A stretch of DNA of 64,000 nucleotides from Cervus elaphus. Lineage: Eukaryota; Chordata; Mammalia; Artiodactyla; Cervidae. The notes under the pieces are model-generated. The model saw only the letters and a list, made by a program, of their open reading frames with translations. It was not told the origin of the DNA and did not search any database. Every line of letters starts with the position of its first letter. Position 1 is the first letter of the stretch. The DNA lies in the NCBI RefSeq assembly GCF_910594005.1, contig NC_057835.1:48570001-48634000 (forward strand). The letters are read 5' to 3'. The position numbers and the translations under genes are program-made. Shown here piece by piece: positions 55,601-64,000 of this stretch.

Positions 55601-56288
55601 GAAAATACAAAAAATCACAGTAGCTTGGGTCTTTTTGACACACATTCTGCCTCTCTGCAGGCTGGAGAGAAGGGACCTGTGTTGAAGTGCACAGTTTTAT
55701 TGCTTGGGGTGACCCTTGACAGTGGGGTGGGTGGCTGGGCCTACCTGATGGCTCTAACCTTGTTATGGCTGAAGCAGAAACTGGCTGGGATGACTTTCAA
55801 AATCCAGAGAATGGACAAAAGGAGATCCTTTAAAATTACACACTTTCTTGGAAGGGCTCAGATTTCTCCGCACTGACATTGACTTTGACCCCAAATAATA
55901 ATTATATGTGGAAGCCAACAGGGTTAGAACTCTAAAAAGTGTCTGTTTCCCTCCTCCTCCTCCTTCTGTTCCTTATACAAAGAAGAGCCTTTGGTTCCGG
56001 GCCGAGAGGGGCCACGTACCATTTGGAAGTGGACACCCATTCCCCTTGTCACATCTCCTACCTATGGTCTTGCTTCCTGCCTTGAGATAATATAAGCCCC
56101 TCAGGTGTGGTATCATCCAGATATTCTTTTCCTTTTTCTGATAAATTAACTTTATTATATTTTGTACTTATTTAATAGATAAATGGTGATTGGGGGAAGA
56201 CTATAAACAATACAATCAGAGTATTTCCAGTGAAAACCAAACTTTTAGGTTTTCGTTCACTCTTTGTTAGGTATTCCAGGACCTGTAA
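55601..56288. other. Unassigned sequence
   Basis: No repeat or exon recognised. The frame at 55625-55876 has no domain. Confidence 0.4.
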
Positions 56289-56297
56289 ATTAATGCC

Positions 56298-56494
56298 GGG
56301 GGTTTCCCTGGTGGCTCAGTGGTAAAGAATCCTCCCGCAATGCAGGAGATGCAGGTTAGATCTCTGGGTCGGGAGAAGAGAAGGGAAATGACAACCTACT
56401 CCTTTGCCTGGGAAATCCCATGAACAGAGGCGCCTGGCCGGCTACAGTCCACAGGGTCGCGGAAGAGTTGGACAGACCTAACAACTAAACAAGC
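56298..56494 (+). mobile_element. Bov-tA SINE
   Basis: 'tttccctggtggctcagtgg', 'gcaatgcaggagatgcaggt', 'tgcctgggaaatcccatgaa', 'ggctacagtccacagggtcg'. A perfect 9-bp TSD 'attaatgcc' at 56289-56297 and 56495-56503. Confidence 0.95.
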
Positions 56495-56503
56495 ATTAAT
56501 GCC

Positions 56504-57230
56504 AACAGTTTTCTACAGCTGGGGCTCACCTTCCCCCTCCCCACATGCAAGCACACCCCAATCTGATGCCGGCTGCTGACCCGGGCTCCCAGTTATCCCC
56601 CAGCCAGGCCCCATTTCGTTTTGCCCACTTCCCTCTGAGGCCCTGCCAGGTCCTCCTCTCTGCAGCCCACACACCTGCAGGTAACATCGCTGATGCGAAC
56701 CACCTGGGACCTCAGGGGTGGGGCTGGGGAAACGTGAGTGGACCGAGAAACTGATGCTAGCCCATGTGGGCCTGAGGAGGGCGGAGCAGTGAGCATGCGC
56801 CACTGGACCAGGGGAGCCTGGAGGCGAGGGGAGGAGCCTGGAGGCGAGGGGAGGAGCCTGGAGGCGAGGGGAGGAGCCTGGAGGCGAGGGGAGGAGCCTG
56901 GAGGCGAGGGGAGGAGCCTGGAGGCGAGGGGAGGAGCCTGGAGAAGCGGGAGAGAGGTGAGCTAGCGGTGTGGTGTGGTCGCTGACGGCGACCTGGACGA
57001 GGCCGCGGCAGCTCCTGGACGCAGAGCAGGTAAGACAGCAGCCCTGGAGGGAAGAAGAAGACCCCTCCTCTCTGCCCTTGTGCCCCATGACTTAGTGACC
57101 CCAAATGAATTTAGTTCCTTCCGGACTGGCTTCCCTTGCAGAAGGGGTGAGATTCAAGGGCAGCTGAATGTCCCCCTCGCGTCCTCCCCCACCCCCACAC
57201 CTATCTGCGGATGCCTGCTATTATTTTAAC
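56504..57230 (+). promoter_or_regulatory. CpG-dense block, candidate promoter and first exon
   Basis: The only clearly GC- and CpG-rich stretch in the window, immediately downstream of a Bov-tA. It holds an NRF1-like core 'gcatgcgc' (56793-56800), a GC-rich 20-bp minisatellite (56812-56940), a CpG cluster at 56963-57023 and two consensus 5' splice sites on the plus strand: 'gag/gtgagc' (intron start 56957) and 'cag/gtaaga' (intron start 57030). CpG density plus strong donors are what a housekeeping-type or lncRNA first exon looks like. No start codon context or protein identity is evident; the overlapping open frames on both strands are unsupported. Confidence 0.4.
56812..56940. repeat. Minisatellite, 20-bp unit, six identical copies
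   Basis: The unit 'gaggcgaggggaggagcctg' occurs six times without a mismatch at 56821-56940, with a partial copy ('ggagcctg') just before. Because 20 is not a multiple of three the array reads through all three frames as a 20-residue period, which creates the long minus frames at 56513-57088 and 56757-57104. Perfect identity suggests recent expansion and likely length polymorphism. Confidence 0.97.
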
Positions 57231-57334
57231 AGCAAATAAGACCTTTCACTTCCATACTTACAAGATTGAATTATGAGACAAAGAACAAATGTTCCCTGGC
57301 CCGAATGTATCCATAGTGAAGTATAAGGGACTAA

Positions 57335-57453
57335 AATGGCCACCCACTCCAGTATTCTTGCCTGGGAAATCCCCATGAACAGAGGAGCCCGACAGGGTAC
57401 AGTCCATGAGGTCGTGAAAGAGCAGGACAGGGCTGAGCGACTACACAACAGTG
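57335..57453 (+). mobile_element. Bov-tA SINE, 5'-truncated
   Basis: Only the BovB-derived tail: 'cagtattcttgcctgggaaa', 'tacagtccatgaggtcgtga'. A perfect 9-bp TSD 'agggactaa' at 57326-57334 and 57454-57462. Confidence 0.94.
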
Positions 57454-57462
57454 AGGGACTAA

Positions 57463-57889
57463 GGTGAGACCTGTCGCGTAGACAGAGGTTAGGAAAAGGA
57501 ACACCGCCTTTTCCACCTAGATACTCTGATTTGACTCACCAAGGCATCCTGTGGCTGCAGAGCTCTCCGAAGTGCTTCTGATGGTAGCGGAATATGAGAA
57601 ACTGCTCTGCTATCTCCCTCATCTTGGTTTAGATCTACGGTCTCTCCTGCTGCAGCTTTCCCCCCTCTAAAAACATACTCTATCCAAACTCAAGGAAAAA
57701 ATACTTTCACCAATCCAGCATCACCACAAACTCCTTGTCCATCTGTATTCTTAAAAAATAATGAAGGTTATGCCTGCCTGTTTATTTAAACCCATTCAGT
57801 ATTTAACCCCTCAAAAGCAGACTCTGGTCTCTATAACCCATCAAAGTAGGGTTTTTGGGTTTTTTCTGTTTCTTGAACTCAGATGCCAA
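57463..57889. other. Unassigned sequence
   Basis: No repeat or exon recognised. Confidence 0.45.
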
Positions 57890-58100
57890 TAACTTAGTGG
57901 CTCAGTCAGTGAAGAATCCGCCTGCAGTGCCGGAGACCTGTGTTCAATCCCTGGGTCGGGAAGATCCCCTGGAGAAGGAAATGGCAACCTACTCCAGTAT
58001 TCTTGCCTGGAAAATCTCATGGACAGAGGAGCCTGGTGGGCTACATATAGTCCATGGGGTCACAAGAGTCGGAGTCGATGGAATGACTAAACCACCACCT
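57890..58100 (+). mobile_element. Bov-tA SINE
   Basis: 'cttagtggctcagtcagtga', 'gtgttcaatccctgggtcgg', 'cagtattcttgcctggaaaa', 'catggggtcacaagagtcgg'. A 'catatag' insertion interrupts the usual 'gggctacagtcc'. Confidence 0.92.
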
Positions 58101-58159
58101 CCTCAACTTTAATGATGTGGTTGATATGGAGACTATTTAATCTTTGAATCCCTCTCAGG

Positions 58160-58570
58160 CCTTGAATTTGAGACCTCAGTTAATACTGCATTTCCTCCCT
58201 TACCAACCATGGCTTCCATGTCACTGTTACTCTCTTCTCCTCCTCTACCCCATAGCTGTAGAAATTCCTCAAAGTTCCATGCACTTTCCCTTGGCAATCT
58301 CACCCGTTTGCAGGAATTCAGTAATCACTTTTTAAAACCATCTCTGCCTTCTTTACCTGTTGCCCAAGACTCTCAAAAAGTCTAAACCGAGATTGCACCC
58401 ATGTATTCCGCCTGTACCTCCCCACCAGGCTCTCCCAAGTCAACATGTCCCAAATGAATCCGTCGTTACCCTCTAGCCTCTGTTTCTTCCCCACTCTCTT
58501 ATCTCTTATGGAGTCACCCAGAGTTGAATCATCGATGTTATCTTGGAGGTACCTTTGTTTTCCTCTGTTT
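58160..58570. mobile_element. Possible L2-type fragment
   Basis: C/T-rich text with 'caagtcaacatgtcccaaat' and 'gagttgaatcatcgatgtta' resembles an old L2-class repeat. Uncertain; otherwise unassigned. Confidence 0.3.
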
Positions 58571-58599
58571 CCTGCTAATTAGAGCACATTCTCCGTAAT

Positions 58600-60470
58600 T
58601 ATGCTAATACCTTCATGGAGGTACAATTGACATACATACAATAAGCTGTACCTAAAGTGTCTAATGTGATAAAATATATCCATGAAACACACAAGATAGT
58701 GAACAGAACTGTAACAAAAAGTGTCTCAGGCTCCCCTTCCCAACTGTCCCCTCCCCAGCCGGGGCAGCTATCTGCTTTCTGTTACTAAAGGTTACTTGGC
58801 ACATTTTAGAATGATATTGATCTTTTCCTGTGATTGTTTACCATTGTGTTCTTTTGTGAAGCATCTGTTTAATCTTTTGCTAAAATGTTAATTTACAAAG
58901 AAATATACTGTTATTAATATTATTACATTTGAGGGCTCTTTATATATATCCTGGATACAAGGCCTTTGTCAGATTTATGATTTGCAAATATTTTCTTCCA
59001 GTCTGTGACTTGCCTTTTCAGTCTCATCACGGTGTCTTTTGAAGAGAAGTTCATAGTTTTGATGAAGTCCAATTTTTTCTTTTATAGATCATGCTTTTGG
59101 AATTGTATCTGAGAAATCGTTGCTTAATCCAGGGTAGCAAAGATTTTCTCCTGTTTTTCCTTCCTGAAGTGGTATGGTTACAGGCTTCACATTTAGGTCT
59201 GAGATCTATATTCAGTCAATTTTTATGTGTAGCTTGAGATATAGATCAAAATTCCTTTTTTCTTTTGCATATGGATAGTATATTGTTCTGCACCATTTGT
59301 GGGAAATTCTAACAAAACTCTTTCTCTGCTTTGTTGAAATCAATTCATCATATATGTGTGGATCTTTCTATTTTAGTTTCTAGACCCTTTATTTAATACC
59401 ACTGATCAATTTGTCTACAAGGATGTCACTGTGACATATCTTGATTATCATAACTTCATGATAAGTCTTGAGACCAGGAAATGTAAAGTTTGTTCTTCAT
59501 TTGGAAAGAATTGGCTATTCTAGGGCCACTTAATTTCCATACAAATTTCATGGATTTTGAGTGGGGTTTATTGAATCTATAGATCACCTTGGAGAAAACA
59601 GATGTATTGTAATACCAAGCCTTCAGCTCCACAAGTATATCTCTCCATTTATCATGTCTGCTTAAATGGACCACAGCAGCATTTTGTAGTTTTCAGTATA
59701 TAGGTATTATTCATCTTTCGTTAGATTAATCTCTAACTATTGTGAGTTTTATCTTGTTGGGTTCTGTGTATTTTTATATTCCCATAAATATTTGTGAGCT
59801 TGTTCTGGAATATGGTTAAGTTACCTGGAAATTGGAAACAGTTTGATCCTTTTGAGTCTTGCTATAAAGCTTTGTTAGGCAGAACCAGAGCAGCACTTAG
59901 TCCAGGATTAATTCTTCTCCACTAGTGAAGTAAAACCCTTCTAAGTACCCTGCTTTATGCCTTGTGAATTACATTTTCTACTCTTGCTGCTGAGAGCATG
60001 AAATCTTCCTGGCCCTGTCTGAGATCTTACAGACTGTACCCTCTGATCCTCTCGGATGGTTCTTTTCCCAGCCTTGGATAATTTCCTTATGAATAGGTGC
60101 CGATCATTACTCAGCTGAATATGCAAGAGATGTCCTTTACAGAACCCCAGACTCCTCTCTTCTCATGGATTTCCTTCCATGAAAACTCTAGGTCCCTGAG
60201 AGTTTGACTTCCCTGTACCCATCTCTTTGTCTCCTCAACTCAAGAAGACCATTGGGATCCACCTGAATTCTTTTTCCTTTCTTGCTGCAAGGCCTGGAAC
60301 CTCTCTCCAAGCAATAAACTGGGGCCGTCATAGGTTCACCTCATTTGTTTGCCATCTTTCTGAGAACACTGCCCTTCGTTGTCTGATATCCACCACCTTG
60401 AAACACTTTGTTTCATGTATTTGTCCATTTTCTCAGTTATTTTAAGTAGGAAGACAAATCTAGTCCCACT
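58600..60470 (-). mobile_element. Old L1 (L1M-type), about 1.9 kb
   Basis: Collinear minus-strand old L1: 3' region ('ggaggtacaattgacataca'), ORF2 ('gatttgcaaatattttcttc', 'cacatttaggtctgagatct', 'gtttattgaatctatagatc', 'tgttgggttctgtgta') and the more 5' part ('agctttgttaggcagaacca', 'actcagctgaatatgcaaga'). No frame of useful length survives. Confidence 0.75.
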
Positions 60471-60594
60471 TCTTCCGTCTTAGCTATACAGAGATGTCCT
60501 CCATGCCCCATGACTTTATTCTACGGATTCTATTCTGTTCTCTTTCATTCACATTTGCTATTCCACTGACCTATTTGTAACATTGTAAAAACAA

Positions 60595-61060
60595 CAATGA
60601 AAGAACTTTCATTTATGAACCCTATGCTAGGGCCTGTGTTACACACTTAATAAGTGTTAAATCCAACAACCATGGCTGTGAGTTGGGCATATTTACCTAT
60701 GAAGTATTTAAAACATTTAGAACAGTTCAAAGTAATGTAAATATTCTCAACACCTAGAATGGACAGTGCTAAATTTTGGCCATATTTGCTTCAGCAGATG
60801 TGAAAATTCCCTTTGTATCTTCTTCTCCCCAGATCAATTTCCAGCCTTCCCTTGCTTAACATAGCTTTATTCTGGAGTTGGCCTTCTTCAGGCCCATGGA
60901 TTTGTACGTCCAAGGTGGACTTATCCCCATTTTACTAATGAGAAATCTGGGACATAGGTTAAGTCTATGTCCCAGTCTACACAGAATCATTCAATTTATA
61001 ACTAGTGGAATTAATTTTGGAGGCCAAATCTCTCTGGTCTGAAACTATGTATCAGTACTT
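60595..61060 (+). mobile_element. MIR split by an old L1 fragment
   Basis: First half at 60595-60709 ('ctttcatttatgaaccctat', 'acttaataagtgttaaatcc'); second half at 60918-61060 ('cttatccccattttactaat', 'aatttataactagtgg', 'ccaaatctctctggtctgaa'). The two are collinear in the MIR consensus. Confidence 0.65.
60710..60917 (+). mobile_element. Old L1 3' UTR fragment inside MIR
   Basis: 'aacagttcaaagtaatgtaa', 'gctaaattttggccatattt', 'gcttcagcag' and 'ccctttgtatcttcttctcc' resemble the L1M 3' UTR in plus orientation. The insertion explains the break in the MIR. Confidence 0.5.
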
Positions 61061-61801
61061 CACTCCAAGAATACATTCATCTTCCCAAAGTCCTATTCAG
61101 ATCACACCATTTGCCAATTTTAATTGCCATCCCTGAATTAAATAAAAGATTTTAATCTCAACTTTGTAGTCCTGACAAAGCATGACTTCGGTGTACCTAG
61201 CCACGCCTGCCCTGTGAAACCTCTTCCAATCATACCAAACCACATTTTTCCCCAGTATCACAGTGAATTTTCTTGCTGCTGTGTCTTGCCTATATTTTTT
61301 TCCTCCATCTTGAATATCTTCATCTCCCCATACCTGTGGATTAAAACCCATAATGATCTCTCATAGCTTATCTGACAAAATACATCACTGATTCATTCAT
61401 TTATTCATGTCAACTATTGATGTCTGTAAAGAGCAGATGACCAATGGCTATTTGAATCCGTGCTCTTTCCTTCCACTTGGTATTCTGCTGCTCTACTCAA
61501 AACCCATTAGCAGAGTATTTTTCATCTCTCTCCCCAGCATTTTGCCATACTTTATAGTAATTTGCATACATACTCTCCCTCTTCTGTATGGTAATTTTAT
61601 CTCTGTATTACCATGAATGTCTAACAATGCCTTTGGACATGATGGGTGCCAATAAGTGTTTCTTAAATTGAATTATACACTCCAAATCTGGATATTCTGG
61701 GAAATGTAGGAATTGATAAATATAGTAGTATTTGTTTTTAATTTACTTTAAGCTACTTAAAAATTACTGAATACAAGCATTTCCTTTTCTTGTACATCCC
61801 T
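61061..61801. other. Unassigned AT-rich sequence
   Basis: No repeat or exon recognised. Confidence 0.45.
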
Positions 61802-61813
61802 AGAGCCCTTTCA

Positions 61814-62084
61814 CGGAGAAGGCAATGGCACCCCACTCCGGTACTCTTGCCTGGAAAATCCCATGGACAGAGGAGCCTGGTGGGCTGCAGTCCATGGGGT
61901 CGTGAAGAGTCAGACACGACTGAGCGACCTCACTTTGACTTTTCACTTTCATGCATTGGAGAAGGAAATGGCAACCCACTCCAGTGTTCTCGCCTGGAGA
62001 ATCCCAGGGACGGCGGAGCCTGGTGGGCTGCCGTCTATGGGGTCTCACAGAGTCGGACACGACTGATGCGACAGCAGCAGCAGC
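61814..62084 (+). mobile_element. Young BOV-A2 SINE
   Basis: Two BovA units close to consensus ('ggagaaggcaatggcacccc' to 'gtcagacacgactgagcgac'; linker 'cttttcactttcatgcattg'; 'ggagaaggaaatggcaaccc' to 'gtcggacacgactgatgcga'), ending in (CAG)n at 62070-62084. A perfect 12-bp TSD 'agagccctttca' at 61802-61813 and 62085-62096. The four open frames here are SINE shadows. Confidence 0.97.
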
Positions 62085-62096
62085 AGAGCCCTTTCA

Positions 62097-63290
62097 AAAC
62101 ATCCAGTGCTCTGGCCCACAAGGAGCCTTGCTAGCCAGTGTTTATCCAGCAAACCCCTGAAACGCAAAAGGAAATCTCAACTCTGTCCTTCCACCCACAG
62201 AAAATGGCACTCACATCTTAAAACAAGTTGGCTGAAAGACTTTTGGGTCCAAGAAAGTGATATTAGGCCAAATGTTCTCACTGATACAACCTGACGTTAT
62301 CACATGTTGCAAACGTTTAGTTTGGAGTTGTGGTGTAAGTGATGGTGTATTATTATTATTGCCACATTAAGTGCCACTGCCATGAACAGAGTTGCTATCA
62401 GTGAGTCTTTTTATGGTCACTGAGCTGCAGAGTTACCCTGCTTGAGCTGGAATGACAGATACAGTGAATTCCTCAGCTAATTCCATGCGAATTTAGCCCC
62501 TTTTTATTGATCCCCTTGCCCTCCACTAAAACAGGATAGTGACTTTGAGATTATTCATTATATAAGGCAGAAAACAAACCATGTATTAGCACTATATTTT
62601 ATGGGGGGAAGTATGCTTTAAGACACAAAAGGTATTTGGTGCTGGATAGAAATGTGTGGATTTGTTTCTGTGCTTGTGACATACAATTTTGCTCAGCTAG
62701 GTGGATTAACTAAAGAATGAGAAGGGAGAAACATTATCTAAAAGCAGAATAAATATTCCAGACTGCTTCACCCTATTCAACTCTTTGTGCATGGACATTG
62801 CTGATTTGAACACGTACCGTTTCATTTTCATTATTCATCCTCCCAGAAGCCAGACAGACTAGAAATGTGCTAAGGTGTGTTGTGAAAAAGTAATGAATTC
62901 TTGGCCACAAGCACCCTCCCCAGCCCACACTCCAATCACTAGCCATAGCAACACAGCAAGTCCCTGAGGCTTTATTCCAAGGAGGAGCCTAGCATCACCC
63001 TCCTTGAATCACATCCATTTTCAGCTCTGACAGGGTGCATCGGTGGGCATCTTTCTGGTACCAGTGTAATTTAGATCAGTTAGCACTGGCTGAGTACCTA
63101 TAGCATACCAGGCTCAGCACTACAGTGGATACAATGTGATGCCTGGTTTTGCAGCTCTCATAACTAAATAGATCTAGAAAGAACTTTAAGATACTGTTTT
63201 AAGGGAACTATCATTACTTGTGGCCCAGCCAACAAGGAAACACGTTGTTCAGCCACCCCGTTCTGAAATGAGGTATCTGGCCTATGCGTT
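62097..63290. other. Mostly unique sequence
   Basis: No exon recognised. About 63070-63160 ('gctgagtacctatagcatac', 'caggctcagcactacagtgg') is weakly MIR/L2-like. Confidence 0.45.
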
Positions 63291-63307
63291 CTGACCATGA
63301 GATTCTT

Positions 63308-63645
63308 TTTTAAGTTTATGACTGTGCTGGGTCTTCCTTGCTGTGTGGGGCTTTTCTCTAGTTACAGCGAGCAGGGCCTCCTCTCTAGTTGTGGTGCACA
63401 GGCTTCTCATTGCTGTGGCTTCTCTTGCTGGGGAGCACAGGCCCTAGGGTATGCAGGCTTCAGTAGTTGCAACGTGTCGGCTAAGTCTTTACAGCTCCTG
63501 GGCTCTAGAGCACAGGCTCAATACTTATGACACACGGGCTTCGTTGCTCCCCGGCATGTGGGATCTTCCCGGATCAGGCACTGAGCCCGAGTCTTCTGCA
63601 TTGGCAGGCAGATAGATTCTTTACCACTGGGCCACCAGAGAAGTC
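63308..63645 (-). mobile_element. CHR-1 type SINE
   Basis: Minus copy without internal insertion: 'ggcttttctctagttacagc', 'gcttctcattgctgtggctt', 'ctcctgggctctagagcaca', 'cattggcaggcagatagatt', 'gggccaccagagaagtc'. A 17-bp TSD with one mismatch ('ctgaccatgagattctt' at 63291-63307; 'ctgaccattagattctt' at 63646-63662). Confidence 0.95.
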
Positions 63646-63662
63646 CTGACCATTAGATTCTT

Positions 63663-64000
63663 ATTCTAATTTAGAGTTGAGTCTATTCTAACTTTGGTAA
63701 AATGCAACAGCTTTCTACCCAGGACTTAATAAAAATCAGTGGAAAAGATTAATCAGGTTGGACCTACAAGCTTAAGCAGATTCGATGTAATTTACTAAAT
63801 AGATACTAATAAATATATGCATGTTGATTATACATGCATATGCATGTATTAAAGTTTAATAACTAAGCTGTAACTAATATGCAGAGTCAACTAAAATTTA
63901 ATTAGCGTATGAGCAGTCTTGCTAACAGTGTTGCCCAAAGGGACGTCATCATCATGGTGGGGTCTAGTTCTTCTCAGCTTCTCTCCAGTTCCTCTATATC
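63663..64000. other. Unassigned AT-rich sequence
   Basis: No repeat recognised. Contains the 18-bp palindrome at 63831-63848. Confidence 0.45.
63831..63848. promoter_or_regulatory. Perfect 18-bp palindrome with a POU-dimer (MORE) motif
   Basis: 'tacatgcatatgcatgta' is identical to its reverse complement. Its core 'atgcatatgcat' (63834-63845) is exactly the MORE sequence bound by OCT-family dimers. A further 'atatgcatg' lies about 20 bp upstream. Function is inferred, not shown. Confidence 0.35.

Noticed and set aside
56513..57104. 191- and 115-codon minus-strand frames across the 20-bp minisatellite
   Set aside because: They are products of a GC-rich tandem array whose 20-bp period keeps all frames open; no domain, and the splice-site evidence points to the plus strand.
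1..64000. tRNA genes from the tRNA-like heads of Bov-tA and CHR elements
   Set aside because: These are SINE heads attached to BovB-type or A-rich tails and flanked by TSDs; none keeps a full cloverleaf as a standalone gene.
1..64000. CRISPR arrays, operons, prophage or other prokaryotic systems
   Set aside because: Repeat content is unmistakably ruminant nuclear DNA; no spaced short-repeat array or gene cluster is present.

Overview
The window is nuclear DNA of a ruminant (Pecora, most likely a bovid: cattle, sheep, goat or relative). The proof is the repeat content: BovB (RTE-type LINE), Bov-tA and BOV-A2 SINEs, CHR-1/CHR-2 tRNA-derived SINEs of cetartiodactyls, and ruminant-type L1 3' ends, on a background of older mammalian repeats (MIR, L2-like, MER5A, MER20, a MER3-like element, L1M). 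I found no exon of a known protein-coding gene, no tRNA, rRNA, CRISPR or bacterial feature. Almost every open frame of 60-220 codons is a shadow of a SINE or LINE or chance. The longest frame (404 codons, 51924-53138, minus) is the C-terminal end of an L1 ORF2 protein. The window is therefore intergenic or deep-intronic.

Layout. 0-5.7 kb: ancient hAT relic, a 5'-inverted L1, a Bov-tA, an L1 tail inside an older repeat, a BOV-A2 dimer. 5.7-10.0 kb: a near-full-length BovB broken into two opposite halves by 5' inversion, with a second BovB nested in it. 10-12.5 kb: mostly unique. 12.5-20.2 kb: old DNA transposons (MER3-like, three MER5A, MER20) with CHR, Bov-tA, MIR and L1 pieces. 20.2-31.2 kb: a repeat-poor block, the best candidate for conserved non-coding regulatory sequence. 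31.2-44.3 kb: L1 tails, a BovB of 1.36 kb, a probable processed pseudogene, many Bov-tA. 44.6-48.0 kb: an old L1M carrying BovB, L1, an LTR-like block and Bov-tA insertions. 48-56.3 kb: BOV-A2, a young 1.57 kb L1, MER5A, MIR, BovB. 56.5-57.2 kb: a CpG-dense block with six identical 20-bp repeats and two consensus 5' splice sites, the one place that looks like a promoter and first exon. 57.3-64 kb: Bov-tA, a second L1M, a split MIR, a young BOV-A2, a CHR-1, and an 18-bp palindrome containing the POU-dimer MORE motif.

Many insertions could be bounded exactly by target-site duplications (TSDs) read directly from the sequence; these are given in the entries. Family names rest on recognition of consensus motifs from memory, without a database search. 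The order of insertion (old DNA transposons and L1M first, then CHR, then BovB, Bov-tA and L1, then BOV-A2 and the 51.6-kb L1) follows from nesting and from how well TSDs and frames are preserved.
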